From: an uncultured Rikenellaceae bacterium
Lineage (GTDB): Bacteria > Bacteroidota > Bacteroidia > Bacteroidales > Rikenellaceae
DNA: 39,813 nucleotides
Assembly (NCBI GenBank): GCA_947038135.1
Contig: CAMQVM010000001.1
Location: 1-39,813 of the forward strand
Direction: 5' to 3'
Shown: positions 27,133 through 34,749 of the stretch, piece after piece
How positions within the stretch are numbered: position 1 is the first letter of the stretch
How the letters are laid out: each line of letters begins with the position of its first letter
Translations under genes and position numbers: made by a program
The notes under the pieces: model-generated
Seen by the model: the letters and a program-made list of their open reading frames with translations, nothing else
Told to the model about the DNA's origin: nothing
Database searches by the model: none

Positions 27133-27744
27133 ATGATTATGTGGTTGGAACTTATGGCAAAAAAAATCATGTATCAAAATTGGTGGGATGCTCTTGGCGA
27201 GATTTACGAAAACTGTGTAGTTTCCAAAAGTAAGGCAACCAGCACAGGGCAATTCTTTACACCTCCAACCGTATGTGATATGATGGCGCAAGTAATTAAC
27301 GGTACTGAGCCTATTTTTAACAAAGATATTTCTGACCCTACCTGTGGCAGTGGTCGCAATTTACTTGCCTTTAATGCTATTAATCCAGGTAATAACTTAT
27401 ATGCTGAGGATATCGACAAAACAAGCTGTTTAATGACAGTTGCCAACTTTCTAGTTCATGGCATTAAGGGGGAGGTTGTTTGGCATGATTCTTTGGCGGC
27501 TACTTCGTGGTTTGGCGGCTGGAAAGTGAACGAGTTTTTTCATAATCCATTCTCTGAACTGTGTAACTTTCCCCATATGCGCCCAATAGAGCAATGTGAT
27601 AGTTATATAATGGCTATGCGTACCGCTGACAAAGTTACCCTATCAGGAGAGGAGAAAGAGATAAAAAAACCTATATCTGAAACAATAAACAAAGTTGTGC
27701 AAGTTCCAAATGTTCAGTTATCATTTTGGGATTTAGACTACTAA
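27133..27744 (+). CDS. N6-methylase-like protein, probably lacking the catalytic motif
   Basis: This is 203 aa from the first ATG. Motif I (SAM binding) is DPTCGSGRNLLAF, preceded by STGQFFTPPTVCDMMAQ, as in N-6 adenine methylases. At the motif IV site there is GGWKVNEFFHNPFSEL instead of NPPY/F, so activity is doubtful; small plasmid and ICE proteins of this type are common in Bacteroidales. The frame stays open upstream to 27043 and would encode LKPNPSWKYTREQNLEFHDC, which looks like real protein but has no ATG, so translation may start earlier at a non-ATG codon or the start has been lost. Confidence 0.72.
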   Translation: MIMWLELMAKKIMYQNWWDALGEIYENCVVSKSKATSTGQFFTPPTVCDMMAQVINGTEPIFNKDISDPTCGSGRNLLAFNAINPGNNLYAEDIDKTSCLMTVANFLVHGIKGEVVWHDSLAATSWFGGWKVNEFFHNPFSELCNFPHMRPIEQCDSYIMAMRTADKVTLSGEEKEIKKPISETINKVVQVPNVQLSFWDLDY

Positions 27745-27757
27745 AAATAAAAAAACC

Positions 27758-27787
27758 GCCTAACTACTTAACAGTAGTTAGGCTTTA
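27758..27787 (+). terminator. Hairpin terminator after methylase-like gene
   Basis: GCCTAACTACT (27758-27768), loop TAAC, AGTAGTTAGGC (27773-27783), followed by TTT. Confidence 0.85.
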
Positions 27788-27799
27788 AAATTAAAAATT

Positions 27800-28267
27800 A
27801 TGATTATTAAATGCTTTGTGTACCGCAAGAAAAATAGTAAATTGCCTGTAATTTCTTTCGATAAATTACCTCTTGAACAAGTGTCTTCAAAACGTGCTTT
27901 TACTGGCACAAAAGTAAAAATTGAAACTTTAAAAAGAGCCTTTGGCATTGAGCTTGCCACCAGCTCCAGCACCAAAGATGTAAATGATTATATAACTGAC
28001 AATATATATAATACTCCTAAATGGGGTAAGTATCACACAATCTATAAGATTGTGCATAGTGAGATAATCCCAAATATTGAATATCTAGCTTACCAGTATT
28101 ATTTGGAAGTAGATTTGCATGGCACAATAGATTTTGAAATTGAAAAAAGTAATATTATATATTTCATCATGTCCGAGCTAACTGGCAAGCAAGTACAAAC
28201 ATATAACGGTTTAAATAATCCTATTGTTGAAATGAAAAAAATATACCCCAATGCCTGTGCGATATAA
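27800..28267 (+). CDS. Unknown 155-aa protein whose 3' end lies in a repeat
   Basis: The ATG at 27800 lies 17 bp after a terminator hairpin, and no separate promoter is evident. The soluble alpha/beta protein has a basic N-terminal third (VYRKKNSKLP ... GTKVKIETLKRAFG) and a helical C-terminal part. The final residues (NACAI) and the stop codon are supplied by the first unit of a 58-bp tandem repeat, so the natural C-terminus may have been replaced. No family is recognised. Expression could depend on read-through from the methylase-like gene. Confidence 0.55.
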   Translation: MIIKCFVYRKKNSKLPVISFDKLPLEQVSSKRAFTGTKVKIETLKRAFGIELATSSSTKDVNDYITDNIYNTPKWGKYHTIYKIVHSEIIPNIEYLAYQYYLEVDLHGTIDFEIEKSNIIYFIMSELTGKQVQTYNGLNNPIVEMKKIYPNACAI

Positions 28268-28360
28268 AGGGTCACTAAAGCGAGGGCGAATTGGTGACGA
28301 TATCCGCAATGCCTGTGCGATATGAAGAGTCACTAAAGCGAGGGCGGTTCGGTGGTGATG
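28249..28360 (+). repeat. 58-bp tandem repeat, two units (contain dispersed repeat copies 5 and 6)
   Basis: Unit 1 (28249-28306) and unit 2 (28307-28360) both read CAATGCCTGTGCGATAT, then AAAGRGTCACTAAAGCGAG, then GGC-rich sequence with GGTG. They differ at a few bases. The dispersed repeat cores are at 28264-28286 and 28322-28344. Confidence 0.88.
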
Positions 28361-28371
28361 TTTCCTACAAA

Positions 28372-28415
28372 AAAAGAAAGCAAATACTTTCTTTTTAAAG
28401 TATTTGCTTTCTTTT
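28372..28415. terminator. 19-bp perfect inverted repeat, bidirectional terminator
   Basis: AAAAGAAAGCAAATACTTT (28372-28390) and its exact complement (28397-28415) flank CTTTTT. With A's on one side and T's on the other, it can terminate transcription from both directions, between the 155-aa gene and the decayed XRE gene. Confidence 0.85.
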
Positions 28416-28417
28416 AT

Positions 28418-28626
28418 TTACTCTTTTAGTTTTAGTTCAATTTCAAGACCTAAAACATCAAGGTACTTAAGAAGTGAATTAATAGTGTAATTAGTCCTTC
28501 CCTCCTCCATGGCGATTATCGGAGTGGCGAAGTAAGGTTAAGTTGTTGCTTAACCTTACTTCTGCTTATCCCCTGTTCGAGGCGCAGGTTTTTAATAACT
28601 GCGCCAAGCTCTTCTTTTTTCTGCAT
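28418..28626 (-). pseudogene. Frameshifted XRE-family HTH regulator
   Basis: The - strand frame begins MQKKEELGAVIKNLRLEQG, a helix-turn-helix start, continues to KQQLNLTSPLR and hits a stop. In the next frame, TPIIAMEEGRTNYTINSLL continues to LGLEIELKLKE and a stop at 28418. Together they make one ~69-residue XRE domain (R-x3-G-x-[ST]-x3-[VA] ... P-T-I-x-A-x-E-x-G-R) broken by a single-base shift near 28515-28530. The total length is 209 nt, not a multiple of three. It was probably an antitoxin or small regulator and appears inactive here. Confidence 0.72.
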
Positions 28627-28627
28627 C

Positions 28628-28798
28628 CTAGATTTTTTTAGAGAAAATCATTTCCGCTGTTTCGTTACAAATGATTGTAACAGATCCGCCCTGGTAATCT
28701 TCGAAATAACTACCAGCTTTCTTTTCATTGCAGTAGTCCATATGTTGCTCTGAAACCCATGTTATTAGAATTTTTATCATCTTGAAAATATACATCAT
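28628..28798 (-). pseudogene. Decayed small gene upstream of the XRE remnant
   Basis: The - strand frame from the ATG at 28798 gives 56 aa ending GSYFEDYQGGSVTIICNETA + EMIFSKKI, with its stop one base before the XRE start, so the two were an operon. A different frame just upstream encodes NLTYDVYFQDDKNSNNMGF before a stop. Together the halves look like one small Bacteroidetes protein (VYF-DD-x-NS at the start, SYF-x-DY-x-GG-[ST]-V-[ST]-I-[IV]-CNE at the end) split by frameshift. Family recognition is from memory and its function is unknown. Confidence 0.5.
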
Positions 28799-28988
28799 AA
28801 GTGAGATTTTCGTTGCAAAACTCGATTTACGAAACCTAAGCCAAGTTTTCTATCTATATGGTCGTAAGCTCTCGCTGACAAAACTTCTGACCAGAGTATT
28901 AACTTCGACTCTGTGACATTTGTGTGTATTTTAAAACAATCTCTGACAAAGAGAAGATGAGAAATAAGATGAATGAGGGGTTTTAATA
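28799..28988. other. Unassigned stretch before the methyltransferase promoter
   Basis: No gene with a start codon is supported. A - strand frame without ATG runs from ~29020 to 28799 and includes ESKLILWSEVLSARAYDHID + RKLGLGF; it could be a 5'-truncated remnant or a chance frame. Confidence 0.35.
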
Positions 28989-29038
28989 TTGATATATCAA
29001 AAATTATTTGTATCTTTGTATCTTGGGATAGGTATCCC
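28989..29038 (+). promoter_or_regulatory. Promoter and operator-like palindromes of the methyltransferase gene
   Basis: The -7 box TATCTTTG is at 29011-29018, with TTG at 28989-28991. The 12-bp palindrome TTGATATATCAA (28989-29000) overlaps the -33 box, and the inverted repeat GGGATA-GG-TATCCC (29025-29038) lies at or just after the start of transcription. Both are good operator positions for control of a modification gene. Confidence 0.7.
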
Positions 29039-29057
29039 TAATTTTAACATATGAATT

Positions 29058-31409
29058 ATGGACATCTCAGATATAAACACATGGTATAAAGAGTTTGGGT
29101 TACTTCCAGTACATCTAACACACAAAGGCATTAATAATAAATATTTGATGCTGAATGGTGGTATAGGTGATTTTTGTCTTCATCTTTCAATGCAAGGAGA
29201 TCTAGCGAATGCTATTTCATATAACTCAGATTCATGGTCAGCAAATACAAAAAATTTTGTTGTAATAGACAATGACAAAGTAACAATACACAACTGGCTA
29301 AAACAAGATCCTGAAGAAATAAAAATTAATGCTGTCTTAGGCAATTTAGATAAATTTTATTCATATTTATTATCTAAGTCGTATAGGACGGAGAATGATA
29401 TAATCCCATTTGTTATAGAGACATTTAGACAACTTAGGAATATTACACAAGAATCAAAGTCTCCTGCTATAGCTTTGAATTTATTATACAGATTGCTAAT
29501 TTCTTTAAATGAGGACTATTCAACTATTGACAGTGACAAATGGGGTATAGATAATGTTCCCATACCTAATCAATTCGATTTTTTTGTTGATAAAATAAAA
29601 AGTGGCATTAATTCAAAAGTCCCAAATATGGATATAATATTAAGACATACAGCTGGCGCCCTATTCCAAGAAGCTCATAGAGATGCATTATACTTCAATC
29701 CTCAAAGAGATTTATTTGGAGGTGTATCAAGTGATTTAATTACTAAACGAGACCTTTATACGAGTGCTCATTATACACCTCAGTATGTTGCAAGAACTAT
29801 TGTAGAGCAAAGTTTAGAGAAGGTTGATCTAACAAGCCTAACTTTAAAAATTTTAGATCCGGCTTGCGGTTCTTCAGAATTTTTAATGGAAGCTCTGAAA
29901 CAATTAAAAAACAAAAACTATATTGGCATTATTACTATACATGGCTGGGATATCTCTGATATAGCTATAAATACATCCCGCTTCTTACTGCAATACGAAA
30001 AAGAAACCATTTGGAAAGAGAAATTAAATTTTCAAATTGAGATTGTAACTGATTCCTTAAGAAAGGACTGGGATAATGATTATGATGTAATTTTAATGAA
30101 TCCACCATTTATTTCATGGGAACTTCTTGGCAAGGAATCAAAAGAATCTGTTATAGAAACCTTACAAGATGTAAATTTATCACTAAAGAAACCAAATCTG
30201 GCAAGTGCATTTTTTCACAAGGCGGCTAAATCTATTAATGCAAAAGGGGTATTAGGTTGTGTTTTACCAACCTCACTATTTATATTTGATAGCTATTCAA
30301 ATCTAAGAACCTCAATTAGTGATAGTCTAACATTATCATTAATAGCAAAACTTGGAGATTTTGTTTTTGAGGGAGCTTTAACAGATGTCAGCTTGTTTAT
30401 TGGGCATAGACCTCAAAATTCATTAGTAATGCCAAAATTAATTTGGTGTAATAATGAAAAAGGAGTGGTGGGTGCAGCTTTAAGAGACTTAAGAAAGATG
30501 TCAGCAAATAATAATGAATCGTTCATTGTAAGTGAAAAAAAATATAGCATTTATACTCCTGCTCAGTTCCCAATACTGAAAGATAATTGGAAGGTTGTAT
30601 CACATAACGAAAATAAATTCGTGATTGATTTAGATATTGCATTAAATCAACAGAGGTTAACAGAGCTTAATAATATATTTACAGTAAAACAAGGTATAAG
30701 ATCGGGGAGTAATACAGCATTTGTAATAAGTATAAGCGACTATGATAATTTACCTAACGAAGAAAAATATTTGTATCGCAAATCAATAAATAATGACAGC
30801 ATTAAAGGAGGTAAGCTAAATCTAACCAATTATATTTGGTATCCTTATAATACTGATGGATTGATCTTTAATAACGAAAAAAAATTACAACAGAGTGCGC
30901 CTAAGTCATATGATAGATTAAAGCCGTATATCGACTCTCTATCATCAAGAAAGAGTATCAGTCCAGGGTCATGGTGGAGCTTGAGTAGGCATAGAGTATG
31001 GGTAACAAAAGCTGAGCCACGTTTATTTTCAAATGAATTTGGTAATTCAAACTCATTTGCATTTGACAAGAAAGGTGACTATGTTGTTGAAAGAGGAAAT
31101 GCTTGGATACCTAAGAAGAAATTTAAAAATGAAGATTACTATTTTTACTTGGCATTTTTTGCTAGTGATATTTTTGACAAATTACTTTCTATATACAATA
31201 AGCAGTTGTCAGGAGGAAATAGTTATGATCTAAGTGCTAAATATTCAAAAAAGATTCCTATTCCAGATGTTCATAAATGTCGTGATAGTGCCGCATATAA
31301 TGACCTATCTCAGCTAGGACAGCTAATAATTGAAGATGGGAACAAATTTTATAAGAATAAAATAGATTATATATTAACTCAATATTTTTATATGGAATAC
31401 AATGGTTAA
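29058..31409 (+). CDS. Adenine-specific DNA methyltransferase, Type II/TaqI-like
   Basis: This is a 783-aa protein. An N-terminal domain (~1-235) of unknown role precedes a gamma-class N6-adenine MTase core: YTPQYVARTIVEQSL (before motif I), motif I DPACGSSEFLMEAL (~residues 270-283), ITIHGWDIS (motif II region), motif IV VILMNPPFI (~350), and LGCVLPTSLF. A C-terminal domain (~540-770) with IRSGSNTAFVIS and NAWIPKKKFKNED fits a TaqI-type target-recognition domain. It transfers a methyl group from SAM to adenine in a specific site. The ATG at 29058 fits the promoter spacing. It overlaps the next gene by 8 nt. No nuclease motif is evident in it. Confidence 0.88.
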   Translation: MDISDINTWYKEFGLLPVHLTHKGINNKYLMLNGGIGDFCLHLSMQGDLANAISYNSDSWSANTKNFVVIDNDKVTIHNWLKQDPEEIKINAVLGNLDKFYSYLLSKSYRTENDIIPFVIETFRQLRNITQESKSPAIALNLLYRLLISLNEDYSTIDSDKWGIDNVPIPNQFDFFVDKIKSGINSKVPNMDIILRHTAGALFQEAHRDALYFNPQRDLFGGVSSDLITKRDLYTSAHYTPQYVARTIVEQSLEKVDLTSLTLKILDPACGSSEFLMEALKQLKNKNYIGIITIHGWDISDIAINTSRFLLQYEKETIWKEKLNFQIEIVTDSLRKDWDNDYDVILMNPPFISWELLGKESKESVIETLQDVNLSLKKPNLASAFFHKAAKSINAKGVLGCVLPTSLFIFDSYSNLRTSISDSLTLSLIAKLGDFVFEGALTDVSLFIGHRPQNSLVMPKLIWCNNEKGVVGAALRDLRKMSANNNESFIVSEKKYSIYTPAQFPILKDNWKVVSHNENKFVIDLDIALNQQRLTELNNIFTVKQGIRSGSNTAFVISISDYDNLPNEEKYLYRKSINNDSIKGGKLNLTNYIWYPYNTDGLIFNNEKKLQQSAPKSYDRLKPYIDSLSSRKSISPGSWWSLSRHRVWVTKAEPRLFSNEFGNSNSFAFDKKGDYVVERGNAWIPKKKFKNEDYYFYLAFFASDIFDKLLSIYNKQLSGGNSYDLSAKYSKKIPIPDVHKCRDSAAYNDLSQLGQLIIEDGNKFYKNKIDYILTQYFYMEYNG

Positions 31410-32040
31410 AAATCATGAAGAATTAATAAAAGACTTGACTAAACGATGCAAAGTTATTATAGGACAAAGTTTTGATCTTAAATGCAGCGGATCTAATTCA
31501 ATGTTTCACTATACAAGCAATGGTACAGAAGAGGCTAAAAATTACAAAAAAGATTCTCCTAATCTTGTGAAAGTTTTACATTGGTTTGGTTCATTCTGGA
31601 TTTTTATGGAGGTTAGATTTTATGCTGGTGCAACTGCTCCATCACGCAAATCAAAACGTATAGTCGTACAAACATCTATTTCAATTTCAATATTTCAAGA
31701 TGAAAATGGGGCTAAGACTCAATTATTTAGGGCTGAATGGGATGACTTCTCAGAAAATAAAGGAAGTCATCCACAACCACATTGGCATATTGTATTAGAT
31801 AACCAAAATTACACCTCCTTCTTAGACTTAGTAGAAGAATACATAGGTGATGATTTTACATCTTTGCTAAAATTGCAGAATAAGCCTCTATTAAATATAA
31901 AGAATATGCACTTTGCAATGATGGAGAGTTGGCATCTAGAATCAAGTCATGCTAAAATTGAAAATAATGCTAACGTCGTAAGCTGGGTGATTGGTTTATT
32001 AGATCATATTAAAACCGAATTGATATATATAACCAATTGA
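31402..32040 (+). CDS. Unknown partner of the methyltransferase, QPHWH motif
   Basis: This 212-aa soluble protein overlaps the MTase stop by 8 nt, so they are translationally coupled. Visible features are an N-terminal helix, a beta-rich middle (FWIFMEVRFYAG ... KRIVVQTSISISIF), then LFRAEWDDF and HPQPHWHIVLD around residue 130, a His/Trp cluster that could bind metal or be catalytic. The C-terminal third is helical (SWHLESSHAK). I do not recognise the family with certainty. In this position a cognate restriction enzyme or a defence effector is expected. Confidence 0.75.
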   Translation: MVKNHEELIKDLTKRCKVIIGQSFDLKCSGSNSMFHYTSNGTEEAKNYKKDSPNLVKVLHWFGSFWIFMEVRFYAGATAPSRKSKRIVVQTSISISIFQDENGAKTQLFRAEWDDFSENKGSHPQPHWHIVLDNQNYTSFLDLVEEYIGDDFTSLLKLQNKPLLNIKNMHFAMMESWHLESSHAKIENNANVVSWVIGLLDHIKTELIYITN

Positions 32041-32049
32041 CACTATCCG

Positions 32050-32076
32050 TTATGTGTAATTTAATCTAAATTACGT
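32050..32076. terminator. Hairpin between convergent genes
   Basis: GTAATTTA, loop ATC, TAAATTAC (about 32056-32074) lies between the converging QPHWH and partition genes. It may serve both transcripts. There is no strong T-run. Confidence 0.45.
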
Positions 32077-32099
32077 AATACACAAAGCGAATTTTTGTT

Positions 32100-32558
32100 T
32101 TACACGTCATCTTTACGTTTGAAATACTTAATACCATGTTCACGCATATACTTATCGATAATCTCATTGACTATAATTTTATAAAATTGCTTATTTTCTT
32201 TGCCATATTTTTTTAATAAATCTAGCTCAGGTATTTTCAGAATATGTTGATTAATCAAATCCTTTGTAATAACAATGTAATTATTAGTTACCCCCCTGTT
32301 GGGCAAGTCATTCTTCACATAGTCCTGAATTGTTTCCGTGAACGCATTGAAAAACCTAATATCATTATCAAGCAGGTATCTCTTAATCAACAACAATTTA
32401 TCTTTATGTACATAGATTGATGATTTAACCCTTATTTTTGTATCGTCTTCGTTTTGTATGCCAACAGATGGAGGTGCAACTGGTGGAGTTATAGGTTTAC
32501 GCTCTCCGAACATCGCACCTAAATTCTGCTTCATCTCGTCTTTTTTATTTTTGCTCAT
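32100..32558 (-). CDS. Partition accessory protein (ParB-like partner of ParA)
   Basis: This 152-aa protein overlaps parA by 14 nt on the same strand, the usual place of the centromere-binding partner. It has a disordered Lys/Pro-rich N-terminus (~1-40), then IRVKSSIYVHKDKLLLIKRYLLDND, which fits a strand plus helices as in small RHH/HTH centromere binders, and a basic C-terminus (YFKRKDDV). It is not a canonical ParB (no ENIQR box seen). It presumably binds parS and activates the ParA ATPase. Confidence 0.65.
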   Translation of the reverse strand: MSKNKKDEMKQNLGAMFGERKPITPPVAPPSVGIQNEDDTKIRVKSSIYVHKDKLLLIKRYLLDNDIRFFNAFTETIQDYVKNDLPNRGVTNNYIVITKDLINQHILKIPELDLLKKYGKENKQFYKIIVNEIIDKYMREHGIKYFKRKDDV

Positions 32559-33318
32559 AACCTAATTTAGTTAGAATTTCATTAGTTAACGATAAATAAT
32601 CTTGTGCACCATTTGACTGAGGTTTATACTCGAGTACTGGTTTTTTATAAATAACTGAATCAGCAACATCTACATTATCTCTTATTACACTTTTCAGCAC
32701 CACGCCTTGGTAATTGCTAATCAGGTATTCTTGAATTTGTTGTGTCGAGCTCTTTCGCTTATCATATTTTGTAATCAATATACCCAGCAGATTTAACAGC
32801 TCGTTTGTATTACACTTAACCTGTTCGATATACTCCTCCATCTCACGCAATCCATTAATTGACATCGCTTCTGTTTCTACAGGAATTATTAAGTCAGTAG
32901 CGGCAGTAAGAGCATTAATAGTTAACTTATTGATTGATGGCGGACAATCAATAATAATAAAATCATACACATCAGCAACCGAAGCTAATGCAGTTTTTAA
33001 AACATTATCGCTACCAACTCTTGACATTAGATTTAAGCAAGTTACACTAAGCGTTAAATTTGCAGGAATTACGTCTATCTTCTCAGAATAGGTATATATT
33101 GGCAATTTAACATCTTTGACTTTCTTAGCACTATAAACATCAACTAAAGTACCTCTATCATCTTCTATAATGCCTAATGCAAATGTAGCACTAGCTTGTG
33201 GATCTGTATCGACAATTAACACTTTGTAGCCTTTATCCGCCATGCCCGCAGATAAATTAATAGCAGTTGTTGTTTTTGCAACACCGCCTTTTTGATTAAT
33301 TAAAGCAATTATTTTCAT
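32545..33318 (-). CDS. parA: ParA-family partition ATPase
   Basis: This 257-aa protein has the deviant Walker A KGGVAKTT (residues 10-17), the A' box VLIVDTDPQASAT and Walker B FIIIDCPPS. It lacks the N-terminal HTH of large ParA, so it is a small Soj/Ib-type. It positions plasmid copies on the nucleoid at division. It is the second gene of a likely operon with the 110-aa protein upstream and is translationally coupled to the ParB-like gene. Confidence 0.93.
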   Translation of the reverse strand: MKIIALINQKGGVAKTTTAINLSAGMADKGYKVLIVDTDPQASATFALGIIEDDRGTLVDVYSAKKVKDVKLPIYTYSEKIDVIPANLTLSVTCLNLMSRVGSDNVLKTALASVADVYDFIIIDCPPSINKLTINALTAATDLIIPVETEAMSINGLREMEEYIEQVKCNTNELLNLLGILITKYDKRKSSTQQIQEYLISNYQGVVLKSVIRDNVDVADSVIYKKPVLEYKPQSNGAQDYLSLTNEILTKLGYEQK

Positions 33319-33378
33319 ATCATTTTTTTATAATTAATAAGTAAACTATTTTTTAAATATTCTTTTACTTGTTTTGTA

Positions 33379-33711
33379 TTAAAATACATCTTTACTATTG
33401 GGAATATCTGAACTCTCGCCTTTGTTCACCCACCTACCATCGTATTTTTCCCACAGTATATGAGTATTTTTGTATTTATACAACAAATCTGTAATTGTCC
33501 CAGCTCTCGACCATAGATATACATTTATATATATCCAATTGGGGTGATTTTTCTCGATGATACTCTGATAGTATTTTAAAATGTTAGATATTTTACGGTG
33601 TTTAACAAAGCTACACGATGTGCAATTGTGTATTACTGCCATTTGGGCTTGCTTATTTCCTGCACAGGTATCACAGTAAACCTTAGTGATACAATTATAG
33701 TATCTTGCCAT
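33379..33711 (-). CDS. Cys-rich 110-aa unknown protein at head of par operon
   Basis: This small protein has cysteines near the N-terminus: C-x6-C-x2-C, then C-x2-C about 15 residues later (YCDTCAGN ... NCTSCSF), a pattern fitting one zinc finger. Aromatic residues follow (NWIYINVYLWSR). A Bacteroidetes promoter lies ~60 bp upstream, and parA follows after 60 bp. It could be a DNA-binding regulator of the par operon. No family is recognised. Confidence 0.6.
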   Translation of the reverse strand: MARYYNCITKVYCDTCAGNKQAQMAVIHNCTSCSFVKHRKISNILKYYQSIIEKNHPNWIYINVYLWSRAGTITDLLYKYKNTHILWEKYDGRWVNKGESSDIPNSKDVF

Positions 33712-33754
33712 ACTTACTTATATTAGTGTTATTAGTAATTATTTATATCTCTGC

Positions 33755-33824
33755 AAAGATACAAATAAATTATTATAAAAACAAGTAAAAAACTTTTTTT
33801 ACAGTTTTTTACTTGTTTTTATAA
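33755..33824 (-). promoter_or_regulatory. Promoter fused to a 21-bp perfect inverted repeat
   Basis: On the - strand, the -7 TATCTTTG is near 33759, and the upstream ACTTGTTTTTATAATAATTT carries the -33 TTG. The -33 region is one arm of a perfect 21-bp inverted repeat (33773-33793 / 33804-33824; arm core ATAAAAACAAGTAAAAAA). The hairpin also lies just downstream of higA1 and would terminate that transcript, so terminator and promoter overlap. Confidence 0.75.
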
Positions 33825-33879
33825 TACGCAATATTCTACGATTGATGTACTCAGATGTATTTTAAACCATTTGAGTGCG

Positions 33880-34245
33880 TCAAACTCCTAAAACAGTCGC
33901 TGCATCTACAGATAACTTTACACAAATTTGACGTGCTACTTTTAAAGTTGGTTCATGTTTACCTGTGATATACTCGCTTACTCTTGATGGGCTGACTCCT
34001 AGAAGTTCGGCGATATTTTTCTGTGTTAACTTCATCTCATACATTCTTAACTTTAGGATATCCTGTAATGTTGGTTGGCTGACTGGATGATGCTTCTCAT
34101 CATAGTCAGCAACTAAATTTGATAATAACACTAATTCTATTGAATTTACATCATTTTCAGGCGTGCCCTCTTCAACTATTAATAAAAGCTCATCTATGCG
34201 TTGCATCATGGCTTTGTACTCTGTTTCAGTTCTTATACTTGTCAT
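33880..34245 (-). CDS. higA: HigA antitoxin, copy 1 (XRE HTH)
   Basis: This is 121 aa from the ATG at 34245, 4 bp after the toxin stop. The C-terminal half is an XRE helix-turn-helix: MKLTQKNIAELLGVSPSRVS + EYITGKHEPT. The N-terminal half (YKAMMQRIDELL) binds the toxin. HigA neutralises HigB and represses the operon. It is about 84% identical to copy 2 (37118-37483), with differences mainly in the N-terminal half and nearly none in the HTH. Confidence 0.88.
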   Translation of the reverse strand: MTSIRTETEYKAMMQRIDELLLIVEEGTPENDVNSIELVLLSNLVADYDEKHHPVSQPTLQDILKLRMYEMKLTQKNIAELLGVSPSRVSEYITGKHEPTLKVARQICVKLSVDAATVLGV

Positions 34246-34249
34246 AATT

Positions 34250-34543
34250 TTATATGTTTTTGCAGTCCGTTTTGTCATACTCCTTATGTGTTCCAACAAA
34301 TCGTATATATACAATCTTTATTTTAAACTTAACGATAGCGACTAACCGATAGTCATTACCTTTAATGTTGAATACGAATCGCTGATTTCCCACACTATCA
34401 ACACTATTAAAGTCTTTTTTTATATCTGCAAAATTAGACCAATCAGATTTAGATACTTTCGTATACCATTCTTCCAATGCTGTTTTTGCTGATGCGTACT
34501 GTGTGTAGAAAAGTACTAATGTTCGCTGTGATACAATTCTCAT
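34250..34543 (-). CDS. higB: HigB mRNA interferase toxin, copy 1
   Basis: This is 97 aa from the ATG at 34543. It is a RelE-superfamily HigB pattern: RIVSQRTLVLFYTQYASAKT, SDWSNFADIK, GNQRFVFNIKGNDYRLVAIV and VYIRFVGTHKEYDK. These toxins cut mRNA on the ribosome. It differs from copy 2 by one residue (K/N in DIKKDF/DIKNDF). The promoter, with -7 TATCTTTG, lies just upstream at ~34563-34570 on the - strand. Confidence 0.9.
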   Translation of the reverse strand: MRIVSQRTLVLFYTQYASAKTALEEWYTKVSKSDWSNFADIKKDFNSVDSVGNQRFVFNIKGNDYRLVAIVKFKIKIVYIRFVGTHKEYDKTDCKNI

Positions 34544-34559
34544 TATATTAATATTATAG

Positions 34560-34620
34560 CTCAAAGATACAAACAATATTCCACAAAACAAAATAATATT
34601 CTATAAAATAGAAATTATGG
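34560..34620 (-). promoter_or_regulatory. higBA1 promoter/operator
   Basis: On the - strand: AATATTATTTTGTTTTGTGG, then AATATTGTTTGTATCTTTG. The -7 is TATCTTTG. The AATATTATTTTGTTTT block also precedes higBA2, so it is a candidate HigA operator. Confidence 0.65.
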
Positions 34621-34674
34621 GTTATGGTTAACGCACTCCATATATTAGTACGTCAACTAGCAATTGTTATTATT

Positions 34675-34749
34675 ACTGCAAAGATATAAATAAATCCTTG
34701 TAAAAATAAGTAAATAGGTGTTTTTATGTCTATTTACTTATTTTTACAA
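34675..34749 (-). promoter_or_regulatory. Second terminator-promoter fusion (19-bp inverted repeat)
   Basis: The perfect inverted repeat TTGTAAAAATAAGTAAATA (34698-34716 / 34731-34749) overlaps the last codons of the recombinase. The arm next to it forms the -33 of a - strand promoter with -7 TATCTTTG near 34679-34686. It has the same layout as 33755-33824. It reads toward higBA1 through a ~130-nt leader. Confidence 0.7.

Noticed and set aside
28249..28360. CRISPR-like array
   Set aside because: Only two 58-bp tandem units with no distinct spacers, and no cas genes in the window. Other copies of the core motif are scattered singly.
28799..29020. ATG-less - strand frame of ~70 codons reading into the XRE remnant region
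   Set aside because: No start codon, overlaps the clear + strand promoter of the methyltransferase, and no family recognised. It may be a truncated remnant but cannot be supported as a gene.
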